Assembly: GCA_021772935.1 (NCBI GenBank) | Contig: JAJFLA010000008.1 | Coordinates: 1-64,000 of the forward strand | Direction of reading: 5' to 3' | DNA length: 64,000 nucleotides | Origin: Gammaproteobacteria bacterium | Lineage (GTDB): Bacteria; Pseudomonadota; Gammaproteobacteria; Xanthomonadales; SZUA-36 | Shown: in pieces, positions 17,817 through 27,320 of the stretch | How the letters are laid out: each line of letters begins with the position of its first letter | How positions within the stretch are numbered: the first letter of the stretch is position 1 | Program-made: the position numbers and the translations under genes | Notes under the pieces: model-generated | Told to the model about the DNA's origin: nothing | The model's database searches: none | What the model saw: only the letters and a program-made list of their open reading frames with translations

Positions 17817-19115
17817 TCAGCTCTCCGGCCTGGCTTCTACAAACGCCTCGTCGCGCATCTGTTGTAAGAAGCGTTCGACTTCAACATCCATTTTTTGCTG
17901 TTGCAGGTTAGTTCGTGCGGTATTACGCAGAGAGTCTTCGGTTACATCTTTCTCGCGCATGCCAAGGCGCTCGATGATATGCCAGCCATTCTCAGTCTGA
18001 AAAGGTTCGCTGATGTCACCGTCTTGCAACGCTGTCAGGGTTTGTTCCATGCGTTCGCCAAAGGCCTGTGGATTAAACCAGCCCATATCTCCGCCAAGGT
18101 TAGCGCTGGATACATCGTCAGAGTTTTCTTTGGCAAGTGTTTCAAAATCCTGCCCGTCCATCAGCTGGTTATGAATTTCCCGGATTTGAGTCATGGCTTG
18201 GCGAGGACCAATCAAGTCATTGGTTTCGACCATAATATGTCGGGCGTGGAATTCTGTGGACATAACCTGACTACGGTCGCGATAATCATTGACCATGATG
18301 ATGTGGAACCCGGCTGGACTGCGAATCGGCACTGTGAATTGACTCGCTCTCAGGTTCTTAATCGCATCAGAAAATGCCGCCGGAACTGAATTGAGGTCCC
18401 GCCAGCCAACCAGACCACCTTCCAGGGCTTCCTGGCTACCTGAATAGCTGATTGCGGCGGAGGCGAAATCCAGCCCATCTTGTAACTGCTTGTGAACATC
18501 TTTTGCCTTTGATTCCTGCAGGCCTATTTGTTGTGGTGTGGCACCATCAGGCAGGGCAATCAAAATGTGTGAAATATTGTATTCGCCGCCTGAAAAACTT
18601 TCAGAGGCGAGCAAAATATCAATCTCGGTCTCGGTAATGGGGTCCATACTGTTAATGACCCGTTGGCGAAGGCGTTCAGTCATCATTTCTTCACCGATAT
18701 TCTGGCGAAACTCGACGAAGTCTTCCCCGTCGGCTTCAATGACCTGGCGTAATTGCATCAATGTGATCTGGTTCTGTTGGGCGAGCATCTGCATCGCCTG
18801 GTCAATGTCGGCATCGGAGATTCGAATACCGGTTTGATGTGCACGTTGCAACTGCAATCGACGGATAATCAGACGTTCCAATACTTGCTTTTCAAGCAGG
18901 TGTTTGGGTGGCAGGTCACCACCTTGTTGACGGATTCTGTCGACGATACCTTTAATAGCAAGGTCAAGTTCACTTCGCAGTACGACATCGTCATCTACCA
19001 GCGCAACGATTGAGTCGATCTTGCTGGTGGTCTGAGCCTGTGCCGTGTTGCTTGCCAGCCCTAATATCAGGGTTAAACATACAAGCCATACCGCAGGGTG
19101 GCTAAAGCTTCTCAT
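17817..19115 (-). CDS. surA: Periplasmic chaperone / peptidyl-prolyl isomerase SurA
   Basis: About 432 residues: a signal peptide ending in SNTAQA, an N-terminal chaperone domain (IDSIVALVDDDVVLRSEL...), and two parvulin domains (ISHILIALPDG and FHARHIMVETND begin them). It folds outer-membrane proteins, including LptD, encoded two genes upstream. The ATG at 19115, with GGAGAC upstream, gives a proper signal peptide and the usual family length; a TTG at 19172 or ATG at 19142 would add an unneeded leader. Confidence 0.94.
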   Translation of the reverse strand: MRSFSHPAVWLVCLTLILGLASNTAQAQTTSKIDSIVALVDDDVVLRSELDLAIKGIVDRIRQQGGDLPPKHLLEKQVLERLIIRRLQLQRAHQTGIRISDADIDQAMQMLAQQNQITLMQLRQVIEADGEDFVEFRQNIGEEMMTERLRQRVINSMDPITETEIDILLASESFSGGEYNISHILIALPDGATPQQIGLQESKAKDVHKQLQDGLDFASAAISYSGSQEALEGGLVGWRDLNSVPAAFSDAIKNLRASQFTVPIRSPAGFHIIMVNDYRDRSQVMSTEFHARHIMVETNDLIGPRQAMTQIREIHNQLMDGQDFETLAKENSDDVSSANLGGDMGWFNPQAFGERMEQTLTALQDGDISEPFQTENGWHIIERLGMREKDVTEDSLRNTARTNLQQQKMDVEVERFLQQMRDEAFVEARPES

Positions 19116-19285
19116 AAACGCGTGTCTCCGGGATTCTTCCATTTTGCATTGTTTGGTCTTTGATTGCGGCAAACGAATAAAGTTGCTGCCCTATATACCA
19201 AGCTGGTCATTTTACCCTATACCGATGACGAGCGAAGCCCATATGAAAAATCAGGCTTGATTGGCTTGGTCGTAGCTGGCACTCG

Positions 19286-20509
19286 TTAAGCAATTTGCAG
19301 TGTTTCCAGCACTGCTTCCATTCGTTCAAAAACAGTTTGCATTTTTCGGCCAGTGGGCAATGTGGTCAGGCGAAAGTGGTTTCGATAAGGTACATTGAAG
19401 CTGCTGCCAGGGGCGATCAGAACATGCTGTTTTTCCAGTAATTCCATTGCAAACCTCTGGTCATCGAAGGCCTCGAATAATGTGTTGTCAATTGCGGGAA
19501 ATGCGTACATCGCGCCATTGGGTTTGCACAAGGACATAAATTTACTTTTGCTCACTCCATCGATGATGGCCTGGCGTGCCTGGAACAGGCGACCACCGTT
19601 TGATGTTAGCTCCCGGATGCTCTGGTACCCACCTAACGCGGTTTGTACGGCCCACTGTCCCGGTACGTTGGCGCACAATCTCAGGGAAGCCAGCAGTTCG
19701 ACAGCGTGCAGGTACTGTTTGGCATTGACCCTGTCACCGCTGAATGCAATCCAACCAACCCGGTAGCCACAGGCACGGTATACTTTTGAGAGTCCATTGA
19801 ATGTAGCGCACAGGGTTTCGTGTACAAGGGTGGCCATAGGAATGTGTTTTGCGTCGCCGTAGAGCATCTCATCATAAATTTCATCACTGAATACAACGAT
19901 TTGACTCTGTTCGGCAATGCGGGCAATTTCTTCAAGTAGTTCCCGGCTGTAAACAGCACCCGTTGGGTTGTTGGGGTTGATCAGGACGATAGCGCGGGTG
20001 CGCGGTGTTATCAGGCTGCGAATTTCATCGGGGTCGGGCTGGAAGCCGTTTTCCGGCAGGCAGTTGTAGTAAACGGGTATGCCCTGATTAAGAGCAATCG
20101 AAGCGCTCCATAAAGGGTAGTCCGGACTGGGAACAAGAACTTCGTCTTTGTTGTTGAGTAAAGCTCGCAACGCCAGGTCGATGCATTCACTAACACCATT
20201 ACCCATGAAAACGTCATCGGCGGTGACATCCATTACACCGCGTTGCTGTTGCTGCATGACCACTGCTTCACGTGCCGGAAAAATACCTTTCTGATGACAA
20301 TAGGCTTCACTTTGACCCAGGTTTTCAATCATGGCCAGACGCATGGTCTCTGGCGTACGGTAGCCAAACAGCCCTGGGTTACCAATATTTAGTGAAATAA
20401 CCTCGTAACCCTGTCGTTCCAACTCGACGGCACGAGCTGCCAGTTCGCCTCGGATTTCATAACGAACACCCTTGAGAATACGGTTGGTTTTTAACGGTGT
20501 TTTAGGCAT
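19286..20509 (-). CDS. alaA: PLP-dependent aminotransferase (alanine aminotransferase-like)
   Basis: A 407-residue class I/II aminotransferase close to AlaA/YfbQ, which makes alanine from pyruvate and glutamate. It has EVISLNIGNPGLFGY near residue 36, the aspartate in VVFSDEIYDEML, and the PLP lysine in FNGLSKVYRACGYRVGW (about residue 240). It is placed between lptD and surA, where these genes are normally adjacent, and is read in the same direction, so it probably shares their transcript. The symbol is my best family match. Confidence 0.8.
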   Translation of the reverse strand: MPKTPLKTNRILKGVRYEIRGELAARAVELERQGYEVISLNIGNPGLFGYRTPETMRLAMIENLGQSEAYCHQKGIFPAREAVVMQQQQRGVMDVTADDVFMGNGVSECIDLALRALLNNKDEVLVPSPDYPLWSASIALNQGIPVYYNCLPENGFQPDPDEIRSLITPRTRAIVLINPNNPTGAVYSRELLEEIARIAEQSQIVVFSDEIYDEMLYGDAKHIPMATLVHETLCATFNGLSKVYRACGYRVGWIAFSGDRVNAKQYLHAVELLASLRLCANVPGQWAVQTALGGYQSIRELTSNGGRLFQARQAIIDGVSKSKFMSLCKPNGAMYAFPAIDNTLFEAFDDQRFAMELLEKQHVLIAPGSSFNVPYRNHFRLTTLPTGRKMQTVFERMEAVLETLQIA

Positions 20510-20542
20510 GTTCTTTAGTTTGCACCATCCAGATATTGCGGG

Positions 20543-22747
20543 TTAGTCGGCAAGATCATAAAATAATGGTGCGGTTCGGCGGCCAATATTACCCAGTCCC
20601 TTGAGCACCAATTGAACGTATATGGCATCACGATGGTCGCCATTGCGGTTTCTAAGGAAGCGTTTAGCGACCACTCGAAGTCCCCAGCAGCAACTGTCGT
20701 ACTCGAAACCAAGCTGTGCGGACAATAGATCAGAATCCCGTAGTGAATAGTTTACGCGGCCAAAAACGTTCCAGGCCTCGTTAATAGGCTGGTAATAGCG
20801 AATGTCGAACTGATCCAGGCTGTCGCGTCTGAAACGGTATTCAGCACCCAAACGGCGGCCACTGGCCTTGGTGTGCGTCAGGCCCAAAACTGCGACGTCA
20901 AGTTCGTTGTTTTGCCAATCCCATTGCGCACCGATACGACTACTCAATTGTCGTGTTGGGTGTAGCACAAATTCAGCAATAAAAGGTGAAACATTATCGT
21001 CCAATGAGTCGCCGGTGACAGCAGCTACAACCCTTTGGTTTTCAAAGTAGATGATTTGCCCGAAGCTCAGACTCCAAAGCTCACGGCCAGAGACCTGATT
21101 AATTGAGCGAGTGGTCAGGGCCAGGGTAAGTTGGTTTGCATCTGATTGTCTGTCTGCACCGGTGAAGCGGTTGAAATGAAACAGTTGGCTGAAGCCGAAG
21201 GTAAAGGGTGCGGAATCAAAATCAGGCAAATCTTCCTGGTCTTTGTAAGGCACATATAGATAAAACAATCGAGGCTCCAACGTCTGCACTTTGCCATTGT
21301 TGCCGTCACGCTCAAGAAATAATCCAGAGTCAAAACTGAAAATTTCTGTGCCTCGGTCAGGTGACGTATCACCCGCTTCACCGTGTTTGTTCAGATCATA
21401 AGAGGTGTAGCGGTATCCGGCACTTGGTCTCATGTATCCCCAATTGGTTTCGATATTCCACTCCATGCGTGGGTAAATATCAAAGCGTGAGCCAGTGGTT
21501 CCGACGTCGATATCCCTGTCAAAGTAGACCAGTTCTGAGTCCATCTGCAGACGTAAACCCTGAAGGCCCAGGGGACGGTCAATATCGAAGGCAATACGTG
21601 GTACCCGTCTGAAGGGCTCGTTGAGTTCATTGACTGCGTCATCGACCACTTGAAAATCATCGGCGATGACTGATAGCGTCCAATAATGACCGCCGCCATA
21701 TAGACCCGCTTTGCTGCGCAAATATTGTCTGGATGCACCAGCCAGGGTGTTGCTGAAATCCTGAAAGTACTGATCATCACTAACACGGTCAACCAATACA
21801 CTCGTGCGCCAGCGGCGACTGATACGGGTATCATGTTTAAAACGATAGTGATAACGGTTATTGCTGGCTTTGCTGTCACTTGGCAAATAATCAAAATTCA
21901 GCATACCGCCGGTGCGCCGAGTTATAAATCGATATTCGCCTGTCAGCATTGCACCACGCTCGGTGAAGAAGCGCGGTGTTATCGTAGCATCCTGATTGGG
22001 AGCGATGTTCCAGTAGTAGGGACTGCTGAATTCAAAGCCGTTATCATTTGCGGTACTGACAAAAGGATAAAGAAAACCACTTTTGCGTCGGTCGTCAATC
22101 GGGAATGATATATAAGGTAAATAAAGAAAAGGAATATCGAGGAATTTGAGTTTGGCAGACTTAGCCGTACCGACCCCTTTGTCAAAGTCCAGCTCAAGCT
22201 TTTTTGCAGTCAAAACCCACTGGGGTTTTTCTCCCGGACAGGTCGTGAATTGTAACTGACGCAATATAGAATGATTGTTCGAGTCAATCGTAATCTCTGC
22301 CGCGCTTCCTTTCGCGCTGGACCCCATCAGCCCGTAATCGACATCCAGAAATCGGCCGTTCTCATCGCGAAAATTATATTGGGCACTTGCACCATTGAGG
22401 TACAAGACCGAATCTTCGTAAGACATCTTGCCCGGCATGGACACGGTTTTGTTATCAGGGTCGTAATACAGTAACTCAGTGCTCAACAGTTGGTCTGCAC
22501 GGCGTAGTTCTACCTTTTTACTGGCTTCAGCAATGCCTGATTTTCCTGCGTCAAATTGCCCGGTATCCAGGAAAATAGGTGCTGATCTTCGATTCGGTGC
22601 TTTTTTAATCATAGGCGCTACGCTGGGGCCGGGGCAGGCAAGCACCGGGGTTTTTGTTTCAGCAGCGAAAGCGGCGCTCCCGAAGGCCCCTGGAATAAGG
22701 CATATGGCCGATAACAGGATCGATGTTCTAAAATTTGTTGGGGTCAC
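20543..22747 (-). CDS. lptD: LPS-assembly protein LptD
   Basis: A 734-residue outer-membrane protein: a signal peptide (ending SAAFA), an N-terminal OstA-type beta-jellyroll domain (about 80-230) and a large beta-barrel; the C-terminus has the typical LGFEYDSCCWGLRVVAKRF with the adjacent cysteines that form interdomain disulfides. With LptE it inserts LPS into the outer leaflet. The start is a GTG without a clear ribosome site; no better start exists before residue 45. A TACAAT -10-like hexamer lies at 22789-22784. Confidence 0.94.
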   Translation of the reverse strand: MTPTNFRTSILLSAICLIPGAFGSAAFAAETKTPVLACPGPSVAPMIKKAPNRRSAPIFLDTGQFDAGKSGIAEASKKVELRRADQLLSTELLYYDPDNKTVSMPGKMSYEDSVLYLNGASAQYNFRDENGRFLDVDYGLMGSSAKGSAAEITIDSNNHSILRQLQFTTCPGEKPQWVLTAKKLELDFDKGVGTAKSAKLKFLDIPFLYLPYISFPIDDRRKSGFLYPFVSTANDNGFEFSSPYYWNIAPNQDATITPRFFTERGAMLTGEYRFITRRTGGMLNFDYLPSDSKASNNRYHYRFKHDTRISRRWRTSVLVDRVSDDQYFQDFSNTLAGASRQYLRSKAGLYGGGHYWTLSVIADDFQVVDDAVNELNEPFRRVPRIAFDIDRPLGLQGLRLQMDSELVYFDRDIDVGTTGSRFDIYPRMEWNIETNWGYMRPSAGYRYTSYDLNKHGEAGDTSPDRGTEIFSFDSGLFLERDGNNGKVQTLEPRLFYLYVPYKDQEDLPDFDSAPFTFGFSQLFHFNRFTGADRQSDANQLTLALTTRSINQVSGRELWSLSFGQIIYFENQRVVAAVTGDSLDDNVSPFIAEFVLHPTRQLSSRIGAQWDWQNNELDVAVLGLTHTKASGRRLGAEYRFRRDSLDQFDIRYYQPINEAWNVFGRVNYSLRDSDLLSAQLGFEYDSCCWGLRVVAKRFLRNRNGDHRDAIYVQLVLKGLGNIGRRTAPLFYDLAD

Positions 22748-23055
22748 TAATCGGCGCCGTATTTGAACAGGGTCAGCGTGAGTATTGTACCAAGGGATTC
22801 GGACTTCCGGGTCATGATTTTTTCCAATGCCCTTGGGGGCCTCTGGTTTATTTTGGACGAAGCAGCTTACGATTCAAAATATCCAAAATCACCAACTGTA
22901 GGCGCCTTTAAGCGAGACGCGAATCGCAGGCAGTAGCGGGCTATTGGTAAGATTTGCACCGCAGAAGCTGGGCATTTTGGATGTAAGATACGAGTTCATG
23001 AACAAATCAGAAGTTCCTTAGCGTAATACAACTATGCAATATGTGTATCAAGTTG
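22748..23055. other. Intergenic region upstream of lptD
   Basis: 308 bases between the aminopeptidase stop and the lptD start, both on the minus strand. It should hold the lptD promoter: TACAAT at 22789-22784 is a -10 candidate without a convincing -35. No ORF or RNA gene was recognised. Confidence 0.5.
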
Positions 23056-24126
23056 TCATAGATTGCCTTGAGGTGCAATGCTTACACATTTTTGCTTAAG
23101 CCATTTTTCCCGCTGTTTGTATGGAAGTTTGGATTTCTGTTCTGCAAGTCGATGAAACTGCCGCAGATCTCCTTTAGCCTGGTCCAGCAGCCCTTGGAAA
23201 GCACAGTTGCTACCTTCATAAGTATCGTAAAGTGCGAGTTTGGCATTGTTGGGTGGGTCTTCAAACCAAGTGGCGTAATAACGTTTATCGTGCCACCTTT
23301 CAGTGACTAGTATCTCATAAGAGCTCGCAAGCAAGCGAAAAATTGTGGCTTTTTGTTGCCGTTTAACGGTTTCTGTCTTATTCGTATGATACAGATCATA
23401 CAATTGCTTACGTATCTCACCGATTAGGTTAGTGAAGTCTTTGCTGACAGTTTGAAGTTGCTGCCAGGTTTGTAATTCATCCTGTCGTTGATTGAATTCC
23501 AGCCATACCTGCAGGCCGGCCTGTTCGATGAAACTGGCGTAGCTCTCATTGAATGAGCCGTGATTTTTTATGTACAGACGTTGATGGGCCAGTTCATGAA
23601 ACACATAGGTGGCGAGGCGGATATCTGAGCCGGAAAACATGGTGCTGAGTAGCGGATCCCGAAACCAACCTAGCGAAGAGTACGCAACTGCAGGTGAAAC
23701 AACAACGTCCATGCCCCTGTTATGCAAACGTGCGGCAGAAGCCTTGGCTTTTTGTTGCTTGAAGAAGCCTCGATAGGGCACGCAACCCGCAACCAGAAAA
23801 CACCACTTTTTGGCTTGCAATGAAAACTCCTTGGTTGCGACCACATTCCACACCAATGCATCGCCATCGACTTCAACATAGCTGGAGTAACTGCCGTTGG
23901 CCGGCAAATACAGTGTGCTTTGCGCAAAAGATTTGATCTGGCTGGCAGTCTTTAAATTAGCCGCAAGTTCCGGGCTGGTTGCCGGATTATTTAATAATGA
24001 TTGAATGTCCTGACGTGAGTGTATCAGCTTCCAATGGCCTGATATGGCCTGCTGGTAATAAGCCGGTCCGGAGCAGGCTGTAAGAAAAGTGATCAGTACA
24101 AGATAGATAGGAAAACGGTAAGTCAT
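23056..24126 (-). CDS. Putative aminopeptidase lipoprotein (PF10023-like)
   Basis: A 356-residue protein with a lipoprotein signal (LVLITFLTAC, lipobox L-T-A-C) and a zinc-peptidase motif HELAH around residue 195, followed by NESYASFIEQAG, the gluzincin-like glutamate. This matches the bacterial putative aminopeptidase family. The chosen ATG overlaps the msrB stop (ATGA), so the two are coupled. Substrate unknown. Confidence 0.82.
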   Translation of the reverse strand: MTYRFPIYLVLITFLTACSGPAYYQQAISGHWKLIHSRQDIQSLLNNPATSPELAANLKTASQIKSFAQSTLYLPANGSYSSYVEVDGDALVWNVVATKEFSLQAKKWCFLVAGCVPYRGFFKQQKAKASAARLHNRGMDVVVSPAVAYSSLGWFRDPLLSTMFSGSDIRLATYVFHELAHQRLYIKNHGSFNESYASFIEQAGLQVWLEFNQRQDELQTWQQLQTVSKDFTNLIGEIRKQLYDLYHTNKTETVKRQQKATIFRLLASSYEILVTERWHDKRYYATWFEDPPNNAKLALYDTYEGSNCAFQGLLDQAKGDLRQFHRLAEQKSKLPYKQREKWLKQKCVSIAPQGNL

Positions 24127-24530
24127 TGAGAATGGGTTTTGTGATCCACAAATTTCAGTGATGCAGAATTGATGCAATAGCGCTGACCGGTCGGTGGTGG
24201 CCCATCGTTAAATATATGACCCAGATGAGCATCACATTGTGGACACAATAGTTCAATACGACTCATACCATTGCTGAAATCCGGACGCTGGGTAACTTCC
24301 GCAGTATCAAGCTCACCATGAAAACTGGGCCAGCCACAACCTGAGTGATATTTGCTCTGGGAGTTAAATAGGGGATGTGCACAGCAAACACAGTGATAAC
24401 ACCCAGGCTCAGTATGATCACAGTAGCTCCCGCTGAAGGGTGCTTCAGTGCCAGCTTCGCGGGTTACACGGTATTGTTCGCTATCCAGTTGCGCTCGCCA
24501 CTGTTGCTCATTCCTGGTTATTTTTTTCAT
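24123..24530 (-). CDS. msrB: Peptide-methionine (R)-S-oxide reductase
   Basis: A 135-residue MsrB that repairs methionine-R-sulfoxide in proteins. Two CxxC zinc pairs are visible (CVCC near 48-51 and CPQC near 98-101), with the active site in RYCINSASLKF (catalytic Cys about residue 121). SGCGWPSFHG is the family signature. It is coupled to the downstream aminopeptidase gene by a 4-base overlap. Confidence 0.95.
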   Translation of the reverse strand: MKKITRNEQQWRAQLDSEQYRVTREAGTEAPFSGSYCDHTEPGCYHCVCCAHPLFNSQSKYHSGCGWPSFHGELDTAEVTQRPDFSNGMSRIELLCPQCDAHLGHIFNDGPPPTGQRYCINSASLKFVDHKTHSQ

Positions 24531-24671
24531 AGCACCGAGACCTTCTTCAATGTGATAATCACAAGTTCATTTGGCTTGGCAAGGGGTAGCAGTATTGTAA
24601 TGTATCCTTTGAGCATATGTTGCTGGGCGATTGTCACTATACGGTTTAATAATATTACGGAGTTATGACGA

Positions 24672-25112
24672 ATGTCTGTTATAAGACCATTTCATCTTGC
24701 CGTTTCGGTCCACGACATCGCGCAGGCAAAAGCATTCTATGGTGGTTTAATGGGTTGCAGCGAAGGGCGTAGCTCTTCCCGTTGGGTAGATTTTGATTTC
24801 TTCGGACACCAGTTTGTTTGCCACCTTGACGAGAACCACAACTTAGCTGGTCAGTTAGAAAATACAGTAGATGGTGATGCTGTACCCGTACCGCATTTTG
24901 GTGTTGTACTGACCATGGCAGATTGGGAAGCACTGAGAGTCAGGCTGACGTCTGCCGGTGTCAGGTTCGTGATTGAACCCCGTATACGTTTTCGAGGTAA
25001 GGCAGGTGAACAGGCCACCATGTTTTTTACCGACCCTTCAGGAAATGCACTGGAATTTAAAGCGTTTAACGATGACAGTCGGATTTTCTCCTCGCAGGTA
25101 TTGGCATCATGA
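24672..25112 (+). CDS. VOC family protein (glyoxalase/dioxygenase superfamily)
   Basis: A 146-residue VOC-fold protein with two beta-alpha-beta-beta-beta modules; likely metal ligands are His in FHLAVSVHDI, His in HFGVVLTMAD and Glu in GNALEFKAF. Members include glyoxalase I, dioxygenases and drug-binding proteins; the specific reaction is unknown. It overlaps the next gene by 4 bases (ATGA), so the two are probably co-translated. Confidence 0.85.
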   Translation: MSVIRPFHLAVSVHDIAQAKAFYGGLMGCSEGRSSSRWVDFDFFGHQFVCHLDENHNLAGQLENTVDGDAVPVPHFGVVLTMADWEALRVRLTSAGVRFVIEPRIRFRGKAGEQATMFFTDPSGNALEFKAFNDDSRIFSSQVLAS

Positions 25113-25423
25113 TCAAGGTTTTCGAAGACTTCGATATTGCTCTGGTCGGACACTATCAATCAGTATTGGAATCTAATGGCATCGCCACATTTATGAAAAA
25201 TCAGTTTGGTACCTCGGGTGCAGGGGAATTACCATTTGTTGAAGTGGTTCCACAATTATGGGTGTTGAACGAGGCTGAGCTCGAGCGGGCCAAAGCACTG
25301 ATCGAGGACCTGCATGGTCCTGACGACCTTAAACAAGCTGAAGCGTGGGTTTGCCCCGGTTGCGGTACATCACAGGAGGCAGCTTTTAGCCATTGCTGGA
25401 ACTGCTCATCTGCACGTGATTAA
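25109..25423 (+). CDS. DUF2007-type protein with C-terminal zinc ribbon
   Basis: A 104-residue protein with an N-terminal DUF2007-like domain (VFEDFDIALVGHYQSVLESNGI, a putative signal-transducing fold) and a C-terminal zinc ribbon with two CxxC pairs (CPGC about 82-85, CWNC about 96-99). It is coupled to the VOC gene and overlaps the convergent acyltransferase gene by 4 bases. Function unknown. Confidence 0.75.
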   Translation: MIKVFEDFDIALVGHYQSVLESNGIATFMKNQFGTSGAGELPFVEVVPQLWVLNEAELERAKALIEDLHGPDDLKQAEAWVCPGCGTSQEAAFSHCWNCSSARD

Positions 25424-27300
25424 CGATCCGCACCCCTGAGTTTCCGGATATCGCTCTCCAGACGCTTGGCAGTTAGTTCGTTGGGTGGAATCGGGTGACC
25501 TATCCGTAATTCAATCCGAGCCCTCAATTTATAAGGTCTGCGTTTTAGCAATGGATCACGTCGGCTGAACAATGAGCCCCACAAATTACATAGGGCCATT
25601 GGCACCACAAGGACAGGTTGTTCGCTAACAATTTTCTCGACGCCCTTTTTGAATGAATTGATTTCCCCATTCGAAGTAATCTCACCTTCTGGGAAAATCC
25701 CCAGTACATTTCCCATATCAAGAACATCGTGAATACGTCGATAAGCCTGAGCAAGTATCTCTGGGTCTTCTTTGCGCGTTGATATGGGTATGGCTTTACC
25801 GGTTTTGAAAATGAACTTCAGTACGGGTACACGGAAAATCTTGTAGTACATTACAAAATTTACCGGGCGCCGGATAATACCGCCAACAATCAGCGGGTCT
25901 ACAAAACTGACGTGGTTGCTAGCGACAATAACCGCCCCTTTTTCGGGCATGTTTTCTATGCCTTTGACATCCACACGGTAAATGGTATGTATTAATATCC
26001 AGACCAGAAAACGCATCATGAACTCGGGTACAAGACTGAAAATATAGATCGCCACAATCAGGTTAAGGATGGCCGTGACCAGAAACAGTTCAGGGATGGT
26101 AAAACCAGCATTACCCAGTAAAAGCATCGCAACGATTGCGGAGACCACCATGAAAAATGCATTCAGGATATTGTTGCCAGCGATCACCCGGGAGCGGTGA
26201 CCAGGTGCTGTGTGTTGTTGAACGAGCGCGTACAAAGGCACGATATAAAGCCCGCTAAATACCCCGATCATCAAAAGGTCCATGACGATACGCCAATTTG
26301 CACCCAATGCGAAAAAGTGGCTCAAACTTACAAAAACAGCTGTCTCACTGGGGCTGGCAAAGTACATATCAATGCCAAACAGGGTCAGGCCCATGGCACC
26401 GAATGGCACAAGGCCGATTTCGACCTGTCCCCCGGACAGCCGTTCGCACAGCAGCGAACCGGTGCTGATGCCGATAATGAACATCGCCAGTAATGTGGAC
26501 ATCAACCTTTCATCACCACCCAGTACGGTTTCAGAAAAACTGGGGATTTGCACCAGAAAAGTCGCACCAAAAAACCAGAACCATGAAATACCCAGCACGC
26601 TGTTGAGCACAATGCGGTTTTCCTTGATGAAGCGGATATTCCTGACAGTTTCGGTCAGAAAATTCCAGTTGATCTTCAGATCAGGTGCGACCGCCTCAGC
26701 CTTGGGGATGCCGCGGCTGGCAAGGTAGCCAACGACAGCTATCAGCAAGGCCGTGCCACTCACCCAGACCGGCCAGTCAGCTTCAATACCCATTAACAAC
26801 GGACCGGCTATGGTGCCAGCGAGGATAGCGACAAAGGTCCCCATTTCGACCAATGCGTTGCCACCGACCAACTCACGCCGCTCCAATACCTGTGGAAGAA
26901 TGCCGTACTTGATTGGACCGAACATCGTGGATTGAAAACCCAGTAAAAACAATACGATGAGTAATAGCGGGAGATAATTTAGCCAGAACCCCAGGGTTGC
27001 AGCGAGCATGATAAATATTTCGAACAGCTTGATACGTCTGATCTGTATTGACTTTTCGTACTTGTCAGCAAATTGACCAAACAAGGCGGAAAACAGGAAA
27101 AATGGCAGGATAAAAGCCAGTGCACTGAGGTTAACGATTTGGTTGGTGTTCAGTCCGGCCAGTTGGCTACTGTGAAAGACCAGCATCGCAGCCAATCCGT
27201 TTTTAAAAACATTGTCGTTGAAAGCACCCAACGCCTGGGTAATAAAAAACGGCATAAAACGCCGCTGTTTAAACAGATTAAATTGGGATTGGCTTGCCAC
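25420..27300 (-). CDS. MFS transporter-acyltransferase fusion (LplT/PlsC-like)
   Basis: A 626-residue fusion. Residues ~1-410 form a 12-helix MFS carrier resembling the lysophospholipid transporter LplT (ITQALGAFNDNVFKN at the start). Residues ~430-626 are a PlsC-type acyltransferase with NHVSFVDPLI (HX4D) and FPEGEIT. It probably flips lysophospholipids inward and re-acylates them. Related LplT-Aas proteins also carry an AMP-binding acyl-ACP synthetase domain, which is absent here. The start is a GTG. Confidence 0.85.
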   Translation of the reverse strand: MASQSQFNLFKQRRFMPFFITQALGAFNDNVFKNGLAAMLVFHSSQLAGLNTNQIVNLSALAFILPFFLFSALFGQFADKYEKSIQIRRIKLFEIFIMLAATLGFWLNYLPLLLIVLFLLGFQSTMFGPIKYGILPQVLERRELVGGNALVEMGTFVAILAGTIAGPLLMGIEADWPVWVSGTALLIAVVGYLASRGIPKAEAVAPDLKINWNFLTETVRNIRFIKENRIVLNSVLGISWFWFFGATFLVQIPSFSETVLGGDERLMSTLLAMFIIGISTGSLLCERLSGGQVEIGLVPFGAMGLTLFGIDMYFASPSETAVFVSLSHFFALGANWRIVMDLLMIGVFSGLYIVPLYALVQQHTAPGHRSRVIAGNNILNAFFMVVSAIVAMLLLGNAGFTIPELFLVTAILNLIVAIYIFSLVPEFMMRFLVWILIHTIYRVDVKGIENMPEKGAVIVASNHVSFVDPLIVGGIIRRPVNFVMYYKIFRVPVLKFIFKTGKAIPISTRKEDPEILAQAYRRIHDVLDMGNVLGIFPEGEITSNGEINSFKKGVEKIVSEQPVLVVPMALCNLWGSLFSRRDPLLKRRPYKLRARIELRIGHPIPPNELTAKRLESDIRKLRGADR

Positions 27301-27320
27301 GGTGTTTGCCAGCGGCCGGT

